Shown here: positions 20,901 to 34,291 of the stretch, one piece after another | Layout: each line of letters opens with the position of its first letter | How positions within the stretch are numbered: the stretch's first letter is position 1 | Source: Phoenix dactylifera | Lineage: Eukaryota > Streptophyta > Magnoliopsida > Arecales > Arecaceae | NCBI RefSeq assembly: GCF_009389715.1 | Contig: NC_052409.1 | Location: forward strand, 7,737,605-7,801,604 | DNA: 64,000 bases | Direction: 5' to 3' | Program-made: the position numbers and the translations under genes | Notes under the pieces: model-generated | Told to the model about the DNA's origin: nothing | Seen by the model: only the letters and a program-made list of their open reading frames with translations | The model's database searches: none

Positions 20901-23644
20901 AAAGGGAGTGACTTTAGAATGAAAGAGTGGGAGAAGAGCAAAGATGAGTGGCTGTAGTCAGTAGTAGTGTCTGTTATTGCAATCCCAGTGTTTCCAAGGG
21001 AATATATCTCTATTTGTATTGGTTCACTGACTAATCCTTAATGCTCAGTGGTATTATTTAGTGTTTGGGATTCATTAGTCTTTGGGATTTCTCTGGAATA
21101 TAGAATGGGCCAAAGTAGTCTGTTCATTCAAGTATAGCATGCGGTCATACATGTGAGGCCCAACAATTTCGCATCAAAAGATTCGTTTTAGAGTCTGGAC
21201 ATATGAAGCATGTCTCTCCAAATTCTGCATATGCATTTTGGGTGGAAAATAAAATCGGAGAGAGATGTGAGCGGTGCGTGCGGCGCGCATATACGAACTC
21301 CGAAACCGGATAATATATGACAGGAAAGCCTCGTGTTCCTTCCTCATGTAGCCCCCACGTGGATACTGGATGCCGCACGTGCCCCATGAAGACAGGAACG
21401 TGACAAGCCCACGAAGGCAGGGGCATGACAATATACGTAACTCGTCGCTTTATTGGCAACAAGAAACATTCCAAAGTCATCTTTGCAAGTATATTTAGCC
21501 TACTTGGATTCATCACAGGCTCCACAAATTGGTTATGTTATTACTGTAATGGCATCCAGCAGATGCTACTGAAGTTACAGTATATATTGACACGTTAGTC
21601 TATCTCTTTTCTTCATTCCCCATTCAAGTACACAAGTGGTATTCTAACCACACAAAAAAAAGTACAGAAGTGGTACGTCTGAAACCAGAAGATCTAATCT
21701 TTGTGATCATATTAATACGTTCAAATGCTGGAAAGAAAAAACCGTAGAAAACTTTGTAGCTGTTCTCTTTTTTTGACTGAAAAGGGGAACCCCAGGCCCA
21801 CGGTACTTGAGAGTACTGATGTGTTTTTGCATTGATGGAGGGTGGATTTTGGAGAGCCTCCCCCCTGTTCATGAAAACCTCATCATTTTGGACCTTTCCC
21901 CCTGCATCCCTCTTTGTGCCCTAAGAACTCGCGGCTGACGCTTGCATGACTCATGACTCATGTGAGTGTCCCCTAAAACTTCTGAACCTGGGTCATCAGG
22001 GCTCTAATATTCTAAAGATAAGACAAGGCTCAATCTCTTCCACACACACCGACTTATGTGAGTCTTCCCTAAAACTTCTAAACCTAGGTCATTAAGGCTC
22101 TAGGTATTCTAAGACAAGGAAAGGCTCAATCTCTTCCGCACATGAACCCACATGCGCACATGCACGTGCGCATTCACACACATGCACACGCATGCATACA
22201 CACAAAAAAAATATTAAACTATATTTTACGAAAAAGAAACATTAGTCGAACAAGATCCACTAGCTCAGTAAATCAATCTTGCTACACATGAAAAAAAAAT
22301 AAACTATATTTTATTGAGGAGGAACTATCAGTCGAACAAGATCCACTAGCTCAACAAATCAATCCAAGGACAAACTAACATGCACAGAGATGGATAAAAA
22401 AAATAGAAGAAAAAAAAAGAAGCAATACAAATATGTTTGTGCATCTTGGTTTACGGTTGGATTGATCCATCAGCTCAACGGTGGATCTAATCTAATTAAA
22501 AATTTTACTCCGATTGAGCCAAGACGTATGTCTATTCCTCTAATGGGAACAAAAATTAACAAAGGGTGGTTCAAAAGGACCTTTTTGTAAAGTTTTTTTT
22601 AATGATGAGTGTCTTGGTAAATCTACTGGGTGGATGGTGGGAGGGGGTAGTTTATCATCCATTACAAGTGCTCTCTCAGTGGGGGCAACCAATCACCAAT
22701 CATGCATCAGAAGGAGTCTCTCACAATCAATCTTTCATCAGTGTTTGAGATTTACTCTGAAACTCCAATTGCAGAATGCAAGAGAAGACAATTTCTTTCA
22801 CCAAAATATGGTCCTAACTTCATCTGGTCCATGGAAGTGCTTGTGATACTGTAAGATGGGTGCTCCATAAGCAATGTATTAATTTGGTATACATAAACAT
22901 CCCACCTCAATCCTAATATAATAAAACTTCACAAAAAGATCTTTTAGCATGTATATATATTTAAAGTATTCAAAGATAACGACTCAAAAGATTATTGTTA
23001 TAGTCAAGATTAGAGTAGATTCCCTTTCAGATGACATTGATACTCAAATCTCCCAGCACAAGTTCCTGCCGTGCTACTGCGGCTCCCTCATTCCCCTTTT
23101 CCGCCAACTCTGACGCAAACCCCAAAACACCAGTAAACTGTCTCCCTCTCTCGCATCCATGTCTTTCTTTTTATGATAGTAGTTTGAATGCATGCTGTTT
23201 GCTTCTGAGCACAGAACTGAGCCTCCCAGAGTGCAAGTTTACGGATTTGTGGGTGTACTTTTGCCTGATATTGACACGGCTATCATGAGATTTTCCTTTC
23301 CCTATCATGCGAACGCGACGCACTGATCTCTCTCTCTCTCTGTCTCTCTGTCTCTCTCTCTCTCTCGCCGTAGGACCCTATATCTAATGCCTTATATAGG
23401 AGAGCCTTCGCTAGGGAGCAGCTCCCAGGGGTGGTACAAAAACGCCTCCTTTTCTTCGGGTAATGATCCACTGCTGATGTTCGCACAGGAGATCCGAAGA
23501 GATTACACAAAGATATGTTGGAAGATTGTCTGATCTATCTGAAGCATCCAGGCAACGCTCTAGTTTTGACCGCCCCTCCGCTTCCACTTTCCTTCTTTCG
23601 TAAATAAAAGAAAAGAAAAGAAACTTAGAGAAGAGGGGAGACTA
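20901..23644. other. Intergenic with two local tandem duplications and a CT microsatellite
   Basis: No gene is recognised. A unit of about 96 bp starting tgtgagt occurs at 21961 and 22057, sharing cctaaaacttct and aggctcaatctcttcc. A unit of about 86 bp with gtcgaacaagatccactagctc occurs twice in 22205-22375. A CT run spans about 23320-23366. Confidence 0.5.
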
Positions 23645-23975
23645 GATTTGTGATCATATGCAGATTCCAGATTGGTGACACTTCCATCCCTGAAGTTGAG
23701 TTTAGAGTCGCATTAAAAAGCATTATCTACGCACGGCTCACGTTAAGGGCGGACCGGATTCACTTGAAAGAGATCTCGACAATGATGATTAGATGGATCC
23801 AAGGTCATGCTAGCAGGACTGACGACGGGCATCTATTGTTACAGCCTTACAGGATGTTCACAACCAATTAAGAAAATGTGTGGCCATCCAGGTCACCCAT
23901 GTATATCGTGAAGTAAACAGAGCTGGTGATTAGGTTGCATCATTTGTTGCACAACTCTTTAGTACCTAGAGTTGC
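23645..23975 (+). pseudogene. LINE RNase H domain fragment
   Basis: VEFRVALKSIIYARLTLRAD, then (frame retained with a stop) AIQVTHVYREVNRAGD and VASFVAQ, follow the pattern of the RNase H domain of the LINE at 34331-35104 (AELRAVWASLCHARRVLRAS ... HVFREANGAADWVA). It is interrupted by stops. Confidence 0.7.
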
Positions 23976-26900
23976 AATGGCTACGAGACTTCACCATTCC
24001 ATCTCCGCCCCTTTATCTTTTTTGACTTTTTTGGATGTATCCATATTGTATGATATATCTAGTTTACCAAAAAGAAAAAAAAAAGGGAAATGTTTTCTTT
24101 TCTCTTTTTCTTGTGGGCATACAATTGATTGGAAAAGAGATGGCATGATGCCTAGATCGCAACAAAAGATAACGTACAACCTGCATTTTGAGGAGATTCA
24201 AAGTGTTTGATAAATTGAAGAGGGAGGGCTTGCTTGGATTGCTTGTAATCTTATGTGTCTGTAGGGATCTTCAAGTTGTATACACGGGGCTTAAACGCAG
24301 GTCTTGACTTATTGTAGTTGAGCTAGTCGATTGGCTCTCTCTAAGTACTAGCAATCATGCATTGTCTTGAAATGTACAGTTAGAGTTAGTAATTTACTCT
24401 TACCTCATAGATACTTGATATGATCTTAGCGAGGCGGACTTTTCTAGACCCACAGTAGATTCGGGCAGATTTTATATCCACCTTGAACCCAATCTGAATA
24501 TATATAACTTTTCATTAATTTCCTCCTCGAAGCAAAGAAAAATGGATTAGTATGAAAAAAAAAAATATACCTTTTTCTAATCCAATCCATCCAATTCATT
24601 CCATGCAAATACGAGATGGATACAAGTAATGGCTTACTTGACATGTTACCATCTTCACATACTGTCTAAGGGTGCCCCATTTATGTGGTACTCTTTTCAT
24701 ACTGTCGGTCACTCTCCATTGTAATGAGAGGGTGGTTTTTTTTATTGACTAGCTCAAGAGCTGAGTTATTTTCAGGCATTACATGTGTTTTAGGAGGCGA
24801 ACAGCGCAGTAAACCGGATCACTTCTTTTATTGCCTAGCACTCCGGAGAGATCATCTGAATATCTGTAGGAGACATACCCCTTCTCTTTTACTCTTTGCT
24901 TTCTTTTGATTTGGTAGGATGTACTCACGTTAGAGCTATATGAATTGCCATTTCACAAAAAAAAAAGAAAAAAAAGAAAAAAAAAAAGAAAAAAGAGGGT
25001 GGTTTTTTTCGTTGAGTTAGTATAAGAATCACACAGGCTCCTTCATGAGAGCAGGAAGAGGAGAGTGGTAACTTGAAAGAAAAAAAAAAAGAAACAAAAA
25101 AGTTATACTAAGTTTACTTTCCCAAATAACATGCTTCTAATATGAGACTACTTCGTTCATGTCGTACCATGCCACTAAATTTCACACACACATTGATACT
25201 CATCCTATTCCATAGTTCTGACTGAAATTAACTCTTCTAATGCCACTAAATTTTGTATAATTCTCTAACGCTTAAAACACCAAGCTTTGTTCCTCCTTTT
25301 TGTAATTCTTGTTCAATAACTTAAAAAGTGAAGAGCGCAGCTTATTCTATTTCAAGAGGACCAGGTATATCTAACAGTTGGAACAAATTTTGAAAGGATA
25401 TATCCATGTACTCAATGAATTTGGTGATAATTCAAATTCTATAACAAAGATGAAATTATCCTCTCACTTTTTGTGTATGTTTTTAAAATGGATAAGAGCA
25501 AAAATATGAGCATTTGGCAGGATGTCTTCCATTTGAAAATTTGCCTCTATTCATTCCGGCTACAAAATGAGGAATTTTGCAGGAAAATCCATATCAAAAA
25601 ATGAATAATAATAAAAGTAAAATAATCTAGGAATGGCAAAGTACAGGTATAATTTAGATCTGAACTTCATATACTTAAAAGGATACTAAAGAGGTCTTGA
25701 AAAATGAAACTGCACCTAATACACATATATTAAGCATTTATATGGATTCGAGTTTAGATTTGGTCAAATTGCCCGGTGCCTCGGTCCGACCTAACCCAAA
25801 TTTGAGTCAGATTAGGATTTCGACCCAAACCCAGCCCACGATGTACCTAAAGTTGCCCAAGCTCAGTAGAATTTTGGGTTGGATTCTGTCCAAGCCCAGT
25901 TGAATTTTGAGTCGGATTTCTAAATTATTTCTATGGATCGGAATCTCATAGCACCTGAACATCACCTGCAATCATAATTTGAACAAAAAAACGAATAAAT
26001 AAAATAAACGAACTATATTAATACCTCAAAAATGTTTCTTACACAGAAAAAAAGGGCTTTGTTAGGTTACTGATTCCAACGTTTGACACTGTTGGATTAT
26101 TGGGCTCGTTTGGAGAATGCATCTAGTTTATGCATAAATATTTATGTCTCTATCTATTATCAATATATCTATAGTTTATTGTACTTTCTTAAATATGTCA
26201 TACTTTCAGTGTAAAGGGTATAAAATTGGCTTCATTATTTATTTCTGGGAGATTGCAAATCCATATTTTGGTTGAATATTATTAATTTTTGGTGAACATA
26301 GCTTAATACTGGAATTGAGCTTAAATAGAGCTTAATTACTAGGTTCATTTAAGGTTCTTTATCGTATAGCTATCGATTGATTTATGCTGGAAATTAGTTT
26401 GATTCAAGCTTAAGCTCCGCTCGTATAACTAAACAAGCTAAACAGGAGCCAAGCTTAAACCTTTTTAATTTAATCTATGCCGAGTCTACCCATATGTGTT
26501 CAAGCTCAACTTGAGCTCAAGCGGACTTTGAACATTCACTAATTCGACCAAGCAAAGCCCGAACAACTTAATAATCGGCTCAACATGGTTCATTTCCTTG
26601 AAAGAAAGCTCCTAGAGCATCAAACAACCTACATTTGGATTTACTTCCAATCTTTCATCTTATCTTTTACCATTCTATTTGCTTCTTGGCCTACATGCTT
26701 TGTTTTTTCATAATTTATTCATAAAAGAAATTTAAAAAGAAAACTTTTGTAATTTTCTCAAGTCTCTCCCTTCAAAACTTACTTCTAAAAAGAGGTAATT
26801 TATCACTTTTGTTTTTCTTTTTCTAGAATTTTAGGCCGTATCGATCTGTTCATTAAGATAGGCTATGTTAAATTCAAACAAGTCAACTCTGTAGTCTTAT

Positions 26901-27913
26901 GAGTTGTATTCATCAATATCCAATATCAATGTGATTAGAAGTACTAACCAGCATTGATTTTCTTTCTTTCTTTTTTAATAACTAGGCAGGGGAAATTCTA
27001 CCATTCTAGCTGAAATTCAAATAAGGGTAAAACTCAAACCAGATCCTTGGTATTGACCCCTAAGAACTTTACCAATGTATTAGCATTTTTTTAATCGGAC
27101 GACACCGTCACCATCATTGATAGTATAAACTTTACCTCTAATTGGTACTTTGAATCAACCTTCTTGTCCATTAATTTTATACAAGTGCAAATACTCAAAA
27201 TGCTTTAGTTTCTAATTTAGTAGGTTTTACTAGTGGGAAATATGATTCAAAGTACTTGTGATGATTTTCCAAAAAGTATGTTAAATCTGATCTACCTACC
27301 AAGAGGAATAGCATATCAATGACTGGGCCATGGGCAGCATCTTCCTTGTATATGATTCTCCTAAAGAGTGCAGGACGTGAATCTATATACACTCATGGGT
27401 AACTAAATGATAGAATAAAAAAATCTTGATTGATACTATGTTAGTTTCTTAGCCCACAACTACGACTACCAAAAACATATTCAATATTATTTAACGAAGC
27501 TCATAGTTATGATTGCAATTTAACTTTGCTATTATACTACCTCCATCATTGTGCACCCTTTGAAGGGTAAATACAACTATCAATAAATTACATACAACCA
27601 AGATATAGATGAGGACATGATAAACCTACAAGATCTATTTGTGTGAAGGCCAATCATTTGTCCAGATATTTTTGGATATCCAATTAGTTGACACTAAATT
27701 AGCAATAATCCCACTTAATTAGTAGAATGGCTAGTATGATGAAACACCTTGAATCTCTCTCTGACCATGCTATCTGGAGTAGGCTTTAGTTTTGTTATAT
27801 TTATATATATTAATGGTGCTTCCTTTTGAGAATAAGAAAAACAACTGATGGGCTGGCTGGACGAATTGCACAAGCATGACACTAGTTCTCGGATGATTGA
27901 GATATGAGAATGG
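23976..27913. other. Long AT-rich intergenic region, no gene recognised
   Basis: Contains A-rich runs at about 24956-24998 and 25078-25092 that could be LINE tails, but no adjacent coding remnant was identified with confidence. Short ORFs here look random. Confidence 0.45.
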
Positions 27914-27927
27914 AATAATGTAGTTTC
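27914..27927. repeat. Target-site duplication, left copy (LINE)
   Basis: aataatgtagtttc, matching aataatatagtttc at 33707-33720 with one mismatch. It brackets the LINE between. Confidence 0.85.
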
Positions 27928-28049
27928 TTTCTTTCTTCTTTTTTTTTTTTCTTTTCAAAACGGCAAATTATATAGCTCTAAAGTGAGTACATCCTGCCAT
28001 ATCACGATAAAGTAAAGAGTACAGATCTGAAGAAATATCTCCTATAGAT

Positions 28050-31000
28050 GTCCAAAGGGACTCCCCGGAGTGCCGTGCGGCGAAGGAGGCGAACTGTTCG
28101 TCTCCCGAAATACGTGGGCTACCTGGAAGCCACCGAACTCCTGAGCCAGTCTCCGAATCTCTCTAATGAGGGGATAACCATCCCCATATCTATCCACACC
28201 TCGGATCTAATCAACCACTACAGAGGAATCCCCCTAAGAAGCACCCACTCGGCACCGAGGACTCTCTTCGCAAAAGACAATTCCTCCCATGTAGCTCGAA
28301 GCTCAGCCCCAACAACGTCTTGCGCTGACCCCCTACTGCCACCATCCTGCCCCAGGAATCTCTGATCACAAATCCAACCCCTCCAAATCCACCATCCACC
28401 AACATGCTCCGTCAAAATTCACTTTGAGATGACCAAGGGGTGGGGGCACCCAAGAAACGAGGGCGAACTTGGGCGCTGTAAAAGCAGGTAAAGTGCCCCA
28501 GATGTCCCTAGCCATCTCACTAGTGAATAACGCAGAGGCTGCAATAACCTCCCCATACTGTGATATAGCTCTGTCAACCACCATCCTCGGTGACATCCAC
28601 CTACCCTCAAAAATGCCAGCATTCCTGTCCAACCAGATATGGTAAGCCAGATATGCTCTAAAAATACCCTCCTTCCAAAATCTGGGGCTCCGCAAGGATG
28701 CTCTCAATAAAATAATCAGGGCCTGAGCCGACTCCACCGACTGGGGCAAGGGAATCAGCGATCTACTCCAAATCTCTCTCGCCCTCGGACACTGCACAAG
28801 AACATGATCAATAGTCTCCTCTACCTCCGTGCACACCATGCAACACTGCGTGACCCGTACTCCTCGCCGAACTAGTACACTTCTGGTAGGTAGGCATCCC
28901 CATGCCCCCTTCCAGATGAACAGCGCCACACGCGGGTGAACCCGCATCCTCCAAATCCATCCTTCCTCTATCTGCCGTCTGGACTCCCTATTGAACAGGG
29001 GAAGAAGATCCCTAGCTCGTACCCGCGTCCGTCCCGACGGCCTCCACACTATCTTATCTGACTCCTCCCGAAAAGAAACTGGTAAAGCCAGAATCAACTC
29101 TGCCAGCTGCTCTCCGAAGGTCTCCCGAATCAGCCCCTCCCTCCACTGACCCCCAGTATGGTCAAATAAATCACAGACTCTGTATCCATCCAATCTCGCC
29201 GAGTCCACCAGGGTCGGCAAAAGACTGATCGGCTGCTCAGTCACCCATCTGTCCGCCAAAACATCGATCGACCGTCCATCCCCAATAGACCATGTAATCT
29301 CGGTATCAATTTATGCCTGATTGCTTCACATATAGTTCCTCGAACCGCATTTTCTAAATGAACAAGAGCCAATCTGAATTGATCCTATAACACCGGAAGC
29401 ACCTGCACAACCCTGGCACACATCTCCCTCCAGACCGGCAAGTGGTGCCGTCCTGCCCGTATCCCCAAAATCAGGGCCCCATACTTGGCCCTCATTAATG
29501 AGGACCACAAACTGTCAGGCTCTAGCATGAATCTAGCTGCATGACGTGCCGCTAAAGCCTCCCGCCGCACCACCAAGGACTGCAATCCCAATCCTCTAGC
29601 CCTGGTCGGCTGGCACATCACCTCCCATGCAACCAGGTGTATACCACCTCTGCAACTACTCCCCCCCAGATAAAGTTCCTAAAGAGCTGCTCGATAGTCC
29701 TCAGGACCTCCACTGGGATAAGAGAGTTAGAGAGGAAGTAAGTCGGAATCGCCGAGAGTACTGACCGAACCAAAGTGATCCTCCCCATCATCGACAGTGT
29801 GTGCCTCTGCCAGCCCTCCAGTCTCTGTCTGATACTAAGCTCCAGAAAGGTAAAGTCCCTACTGCGAAGCCGCTGCCCTGAGAGCGGAATCCCCAAGTAT
29901 GTCAATGTGCCCACCTGCTCCCCCACCCCCAGAATCTCCAAAATGGAGTGCTTCGCTAGCAATCTCGTCTTCGGACTAAAACATATTGCTGATTTGGACA
30001 AATTGACACACTGCCCTGACACTGCACAGTAGTCTCGTAGAATCCTGCAGATAACCTGTGCGGCCTGTGGAGTCGACCGGGCCAACAATAAACAATCATC
30101 AGCGAAAAGAATATGAGAGATCGACACCGCCCCCTCCGCCGACCTATAGGCCTCTAACTCCTGTGTGGAGACAGCATGTCTAAGAAGTCTGGAGAGCGCA
30201 TCTGCGCACACAGTAAAGAGCAAAGGAGAAAGAGGGCAACCCTGGCGCAAACCTCCAGTAGACTCAAAGAAGCGGGATGGAGTACCGTTCACCAAGATGG
30301 CGAAAGAAGGACACCGCACACAACTCATCACCCAACTAATCCATATCTCGGGAAATCCAAACCCCTGCAGGGACTGCTGCAAAAAATCCCATCTCATTCT
30401 GTCATAAGCCCGCTCCATGTCGAGCTTAATCCCCATCAAGCTCCTCCTCATCGGAGCCCTACGAAGATCAAACATAAACTCCTGGGCAATAAGCACATTA
30501 TCTGTAATACTCCGCCCTCCTAAGAAACCTCCCTGCTCCAGACTGATCAACCTCGAGAGAATGTCCCTCAATCTGACTGCAAGTATCTTCATCGTAGCCT
30601 TGTACAAAGTCGAGCACAGACTAATTGGCTGAAAATGTCCCGACTCAGTAGCATCCCGTCATTTCGGTATCAATGTGATAAATGTCCTCTGCCAATCCCT
30701 CGACATCGTAGCTGTACTAAAAAACTGCTGTATAGCCTCTGTCACCTCCTGTCCCACAATCGACTAGTACCTCCTGAAAAACACCGGAGGAAAACCATCC
30801 GGCCCCGGTGCCTTATCCCCTTCAAGAGACCAAACTGTCTCCCTAATCTCCCCCTCTGACACCGGCCTGATCAGTGCTACAGTCTCCTCCTCCGACACCC
30901 GGATCTGAGGCATCGGAATCTCCACTAGGCTCCCATCCCTTGTCTGCTCTGTCCATCTAGCTCTGAAGAAGCTCTCCACAATCCTCTGAATCGTATCCGG

Positions 31001-32163
31001 GTCCTCCGTCAACTGCCCATCCTCACCCCTAATAGCTCTGATCCTATTCTGATGCCTCCTAATCACTGTAGCCTGATGAAAGAATCTGGTGTTCCGATCA
31101 CCTTCCTGAATCCACTGAACCCTCGACTTCTGTCTCCAAAAAATCTCCTGCTGTCTAAGGAGCGAATCATGTAGAGCCAAGTGTGACCTGAGCTCCTCCA
31201 ATTCTCCCTCCGATAAGCCTCCACTCTGCACCTCCTGAGACTGTAAACTAGAAATAACCTCCTCCAAACCCTCAATCCTTCTGAGAATATTTCCCACCTC
31301 CTCACGGTTCCACCTCCTCAACCGTCTAGAAGTCAACTCTAACCTCCGGGATACACGGTACATGGCATCTCCCCTGACGGGCATACTCCACGCCTCCCTA
31401 ACCATCTCCCCAGACCGTGGGTAGCAAAACCAGAGCTTCTCAAATCTAAAAGGGGGGCGAGCAGGAGTAAATGTCTCCGTACTCACTAGTAATGGACAAT
31501 GGTCCGATGCAATTCTCGGCAAGTGTCTAAAGTGATAATCTGGAAAGCACTGAACCCATCCTGCCATCGCACAGACTCTATCCAGTCTCTCCCAAACTCG
31601 GGCCTGCCCCTGTTGATTATCCTCGGGCCAGAATAGCCCAAGTCAACCAATCCATTCGAGTCAAGGAAATCCTGAAACTCCTTGAATTTCCTTTTAAAGG
31701 TAAAGGGATTACCACCCATCTTCTCCTAAGAATTGGTAATGCATATGAAGTCCCCTGCTACTAACATCGGTTGGCCCTGGCTGATCAATTGAGATGCCTC
31801 CTCCCACAAAATCCTCCTCTCCCTATAGTCTATACTAGCATACACTGCTGCAAAGACCCATGGACTCCGGTTGCCTTCTGAGATGACCAAGATTACCTCT
31901 TGAGTACACACATTGAAAATGTCAATTCTATAATCACTCTGAGCCCAAGTGACAATGATACCTCCCGACAGACCTTGAGAATCCACAGCATAAAATTCCC
32001 ATGACCTCCGCACCGCCCTCCTTGCCTTCTCTAAGCTTCTTCCAGATAACCGAGTCTCCAATAAAACACATATGTTCGGGTTGTGCTGAAGCACCAACCT
32101 GCGAAAAGCCGGGGCAAAGGAAGATTTTTCCGCACCACGGCAATTCCAAAGGAGTACCTTCAT
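28050..32163 (-). pseudogene. LINE ORF2 (endonuclease, reverse transcriptase, zf-RVT, RNase H)
   Basis: It starts with the AP-endonuclease domain at 32163 (MKVLLWNCRGAEKS; LLETRL; LVAGDFICITN, where the usual GDFN is GDFI). A TAG stop follows at about 31730, and a small deletion/frameshift lies near 31610. The linker and RT N-terminus cover 31567-30764 (PRIASDHCPLLVS; DKAPGPDGFP), ending in TAG. The RT palm is open over 30607-29618 (IKLDMERAYDRM; GLRQGCPLSPLLF; HILFADDCLLLA). A zf-RVT region (29259-28366; HPRVALFIWKGAWGCLPTR, CCMVCTEVEETIDHVLVQC) and a frameshifted RNase H (LKVNFDGA, GGVGFVIRDSWG) follow. It is not functional in this copy. Confidence 0.88.
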
Positions 32164-32321
32164 AAATCACTTGAAGGATTGGCATGGCCCAGCTCCCCGG
32201 GACCACACCTACAATATTCCTCCAAATTCACCTCACATGCACTCACCTCCTCAGTAGTCGGTACTCCCTTTACTGAAGCCAGTAGTTGGACCAAGACCTT
32301 ATTGTGAGCTTCACTGTTAGC

Positions 32322-33706
32322 CTATGCCAAATGGCACGCTGTGACTACAGTCTCCCCAGCAGCCTCAGGCCCCCTCTGATGCCCTCCCTCATCCATGGCA
32401 GAAGTGGAATCCCCGGATAGCATCATATCCCCATCGCTAGCTGTAGCATTGTGGCTCTGTACCAAATGGCATGGCACACCGTTCAACAGTTGAGGAGATT
32501 CAGAAGGGGGGAAAACACAGTGACTGGCACCGGCGCTTGCAGCACCCCCAGCCGTGTCATTCCCCTCCACCGCCGTTCCGCCGCTGGCTTCCGACGCCGC
32601 CGCCACAGCCCCTAGCTCCGACAAGGAAGCCGCCGCCGATACCACCCGGATCAGCCGAGCCTTACCCAAATCCTTCACCCCCCCCCCCCCGGCGAACGAC
32701 GGTTGGCCGACACCTCGGCACACCAACTCTGCCCGGGGCGGTCTACCACGTCTCGCCGACAGTGGCGGAGGGGATCTCTTACTCCTCCGGCGATCACCCC
32801 CCACCGTCCTCCTCGGCGCCACCGATGATCCTGGAATACTCCCCACCGAGCGAGCAGGTCCTAGCACCGTCGGATTCAGCTTGGTTGGGCTCCTCGACCG
32901 CTTCCATGGGCTGAGGCCCGGTCCACTCGCACGCCCCGCGAATGTAATCTTGGGCCCCTCATCGACCCGGCCCGAAATTGATTTGAGCCCACCCAAGTCC
33001 GGCCTGGTACTCGAGTCAATGCCCAACTCGGTGCAATTGGCTCAGACCCCCCCCCCCCCCCCCCCCCCCCGAGTGTGCCCGCTCCGGCAATCGCCACATC
33101 CTTCTCCGGCGTTTTCCTCCGGGCGACCTTCGATGGTTTCTGCCAGCCCTCAAGGTCAATCGGAGAGACACTTGTCGTCGGCTTGTCACCCTTTGAACCC
33201 GGACCTGTATGTGGAGGTGTCGATGCCGAATCCTGGCTCACCACAGACTCGGCCGTCACCTTCTTCCTCATGGCCGGCTTGGCTGCCCGCTGCTACCAAA
33301 TCCGACTCGTCACCATCCAGGGGCCGAATACCGGTTGCTCCTCCCTCTGCATCCACTTGCTCCGGGGCGGCTCCCTCGGCTGACATTTTCCCCTTCCGAC
33401 GCCTCTCCGCTTCCTCCGCCTCCATTGTCACTGGGATGGACATTCTACAATCCATCCCCACATGGCCAATTCTCCCATAGTTGGAGCACGGAGCAGGCAA
33501 GTTCTCATAAACAAACCCCTGCCAGAATCTCGCCTCACTCCCATTCGATCGTCCCATCACGAAGGTTCCCGGTTTGAGAGGGGTTGAGCAATCCACCTCC
33601 ACCTTCACCCTGGCATAGCCAAACCGTCGTCCCTTCTCCGTGATGCCATCCACCGCTAGCGGGTTGCCCGCCGCTGCTGCAATCCGAAGAATGGTGGTTG
33701 GCTTCC
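32322..33706 (-). pseudogene. LINE ORF1 (gag-like, CCHC zinc knuckle), truncated
   Basis: An RNA-binding protein of plant L1 elements. The reading begins inside the domain (LRIAAAAGNPLAVDGITEKG, then FGYARVKVEVD) and passes a CCHC knuckle at CSNYGRIGHVGMDC. The second metal-binding cysteine position is tyrosine in this copy. A long low-complexity tail follows to a stop near 32322. The frame changes near 33270 and again around the 24-C homopolymer at 33047-33070. The N-terminal DUF4283-type part is missing. Confidence 0.75.
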
Positions 33707-33720
33707 AATAATATAGTTTC
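33707..33720. repeat. Target-site duplication, right copy (LINE)
   Basis: aataatatagtttc at the 5' junction of the LINE, directly after the ORF1 coding remnant stops matching. Confidence 0.85.
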
Positions 33721-34133
33721 CGTTACCTTGAATTTTAAGGACTTTTATTACTATGATACTACTAGTAGGAAGTAAGTAATAAAAGAAAATAAATTGTGGG
33801 GATTTAACAAGAATGAACATAAAATTTGTTGGAAAATAAACTATCATTGACATAAAGAACAACATAAATTTGGTCTTCATTATACCGAAAAGGGAGCCCT
33901 AAACTACTATACAATACGACATCCATAGGGTGGCTTTTATTAATCGTTTGGATAGGTGCCACTCTCTAGTTTTGGCTTTTGTCCTCACAGATTTGGCCCA
34001 TGTAGGCTATTTTAATCTATTGTTGTGCATGGTACCATGTATTCTACTATTCCCATATTCTAGATATTGCTTTCACTCATGTTCTGGGTAGTGGTAATTG
34101 TTGACCAACCACTTTTTTAAGGTTTCACTCTAC
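33721..34133. other. Short spacer, no feature seen
   Basis: AT-rich sequence between the LINE and the hAT-like element. Confidence 0.4.
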
Positions 34134-34291
34134 TAAGGCCTCATTTGGCAGAGTTTTGGTGGGTCAGAAAACACTTTCTGACCCTCCAAAAGTAATTTTA
34201 GATGGAATATGGGTGTTTGATAAAAAAATCGAAAAAAGCTTTCTGGTAAAGCTAAAATAGCCTTTTAGGAGAAGCTCCAAAATAAAGCTTC

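Larger units (their letters stand above)
27928..33706 (-). mobile_element. L1-type LINE, 5'-truncated, inactivated
   Basis: A 5.8-kb non-LTR retrotransposon reading right to left. It has ORF1 (CCHC protein), ORF2 endonuclease, reverse transcriptase, zf-RVT and RNase H, then a poly-A tail visible as a T-rich run at about 27928-27955. A 14-bp target duplication (13/14) marks both ends. The 5' end starts inside ORF1, so the promoter and the N-terminal part of ORF1 are missing. Stops and frameshifts break both ORFs. The T-rich end is imperfect, which suggests an old insertion. Confidence 0.9.

Noticed and set aside
32471..33577. Long plus-strand Pro-rich frames (up to 308 codons)
   Set aside because: Antisense shadows of the GC-rich LINE ORF1 on the minus strand; low-complexity composition only.
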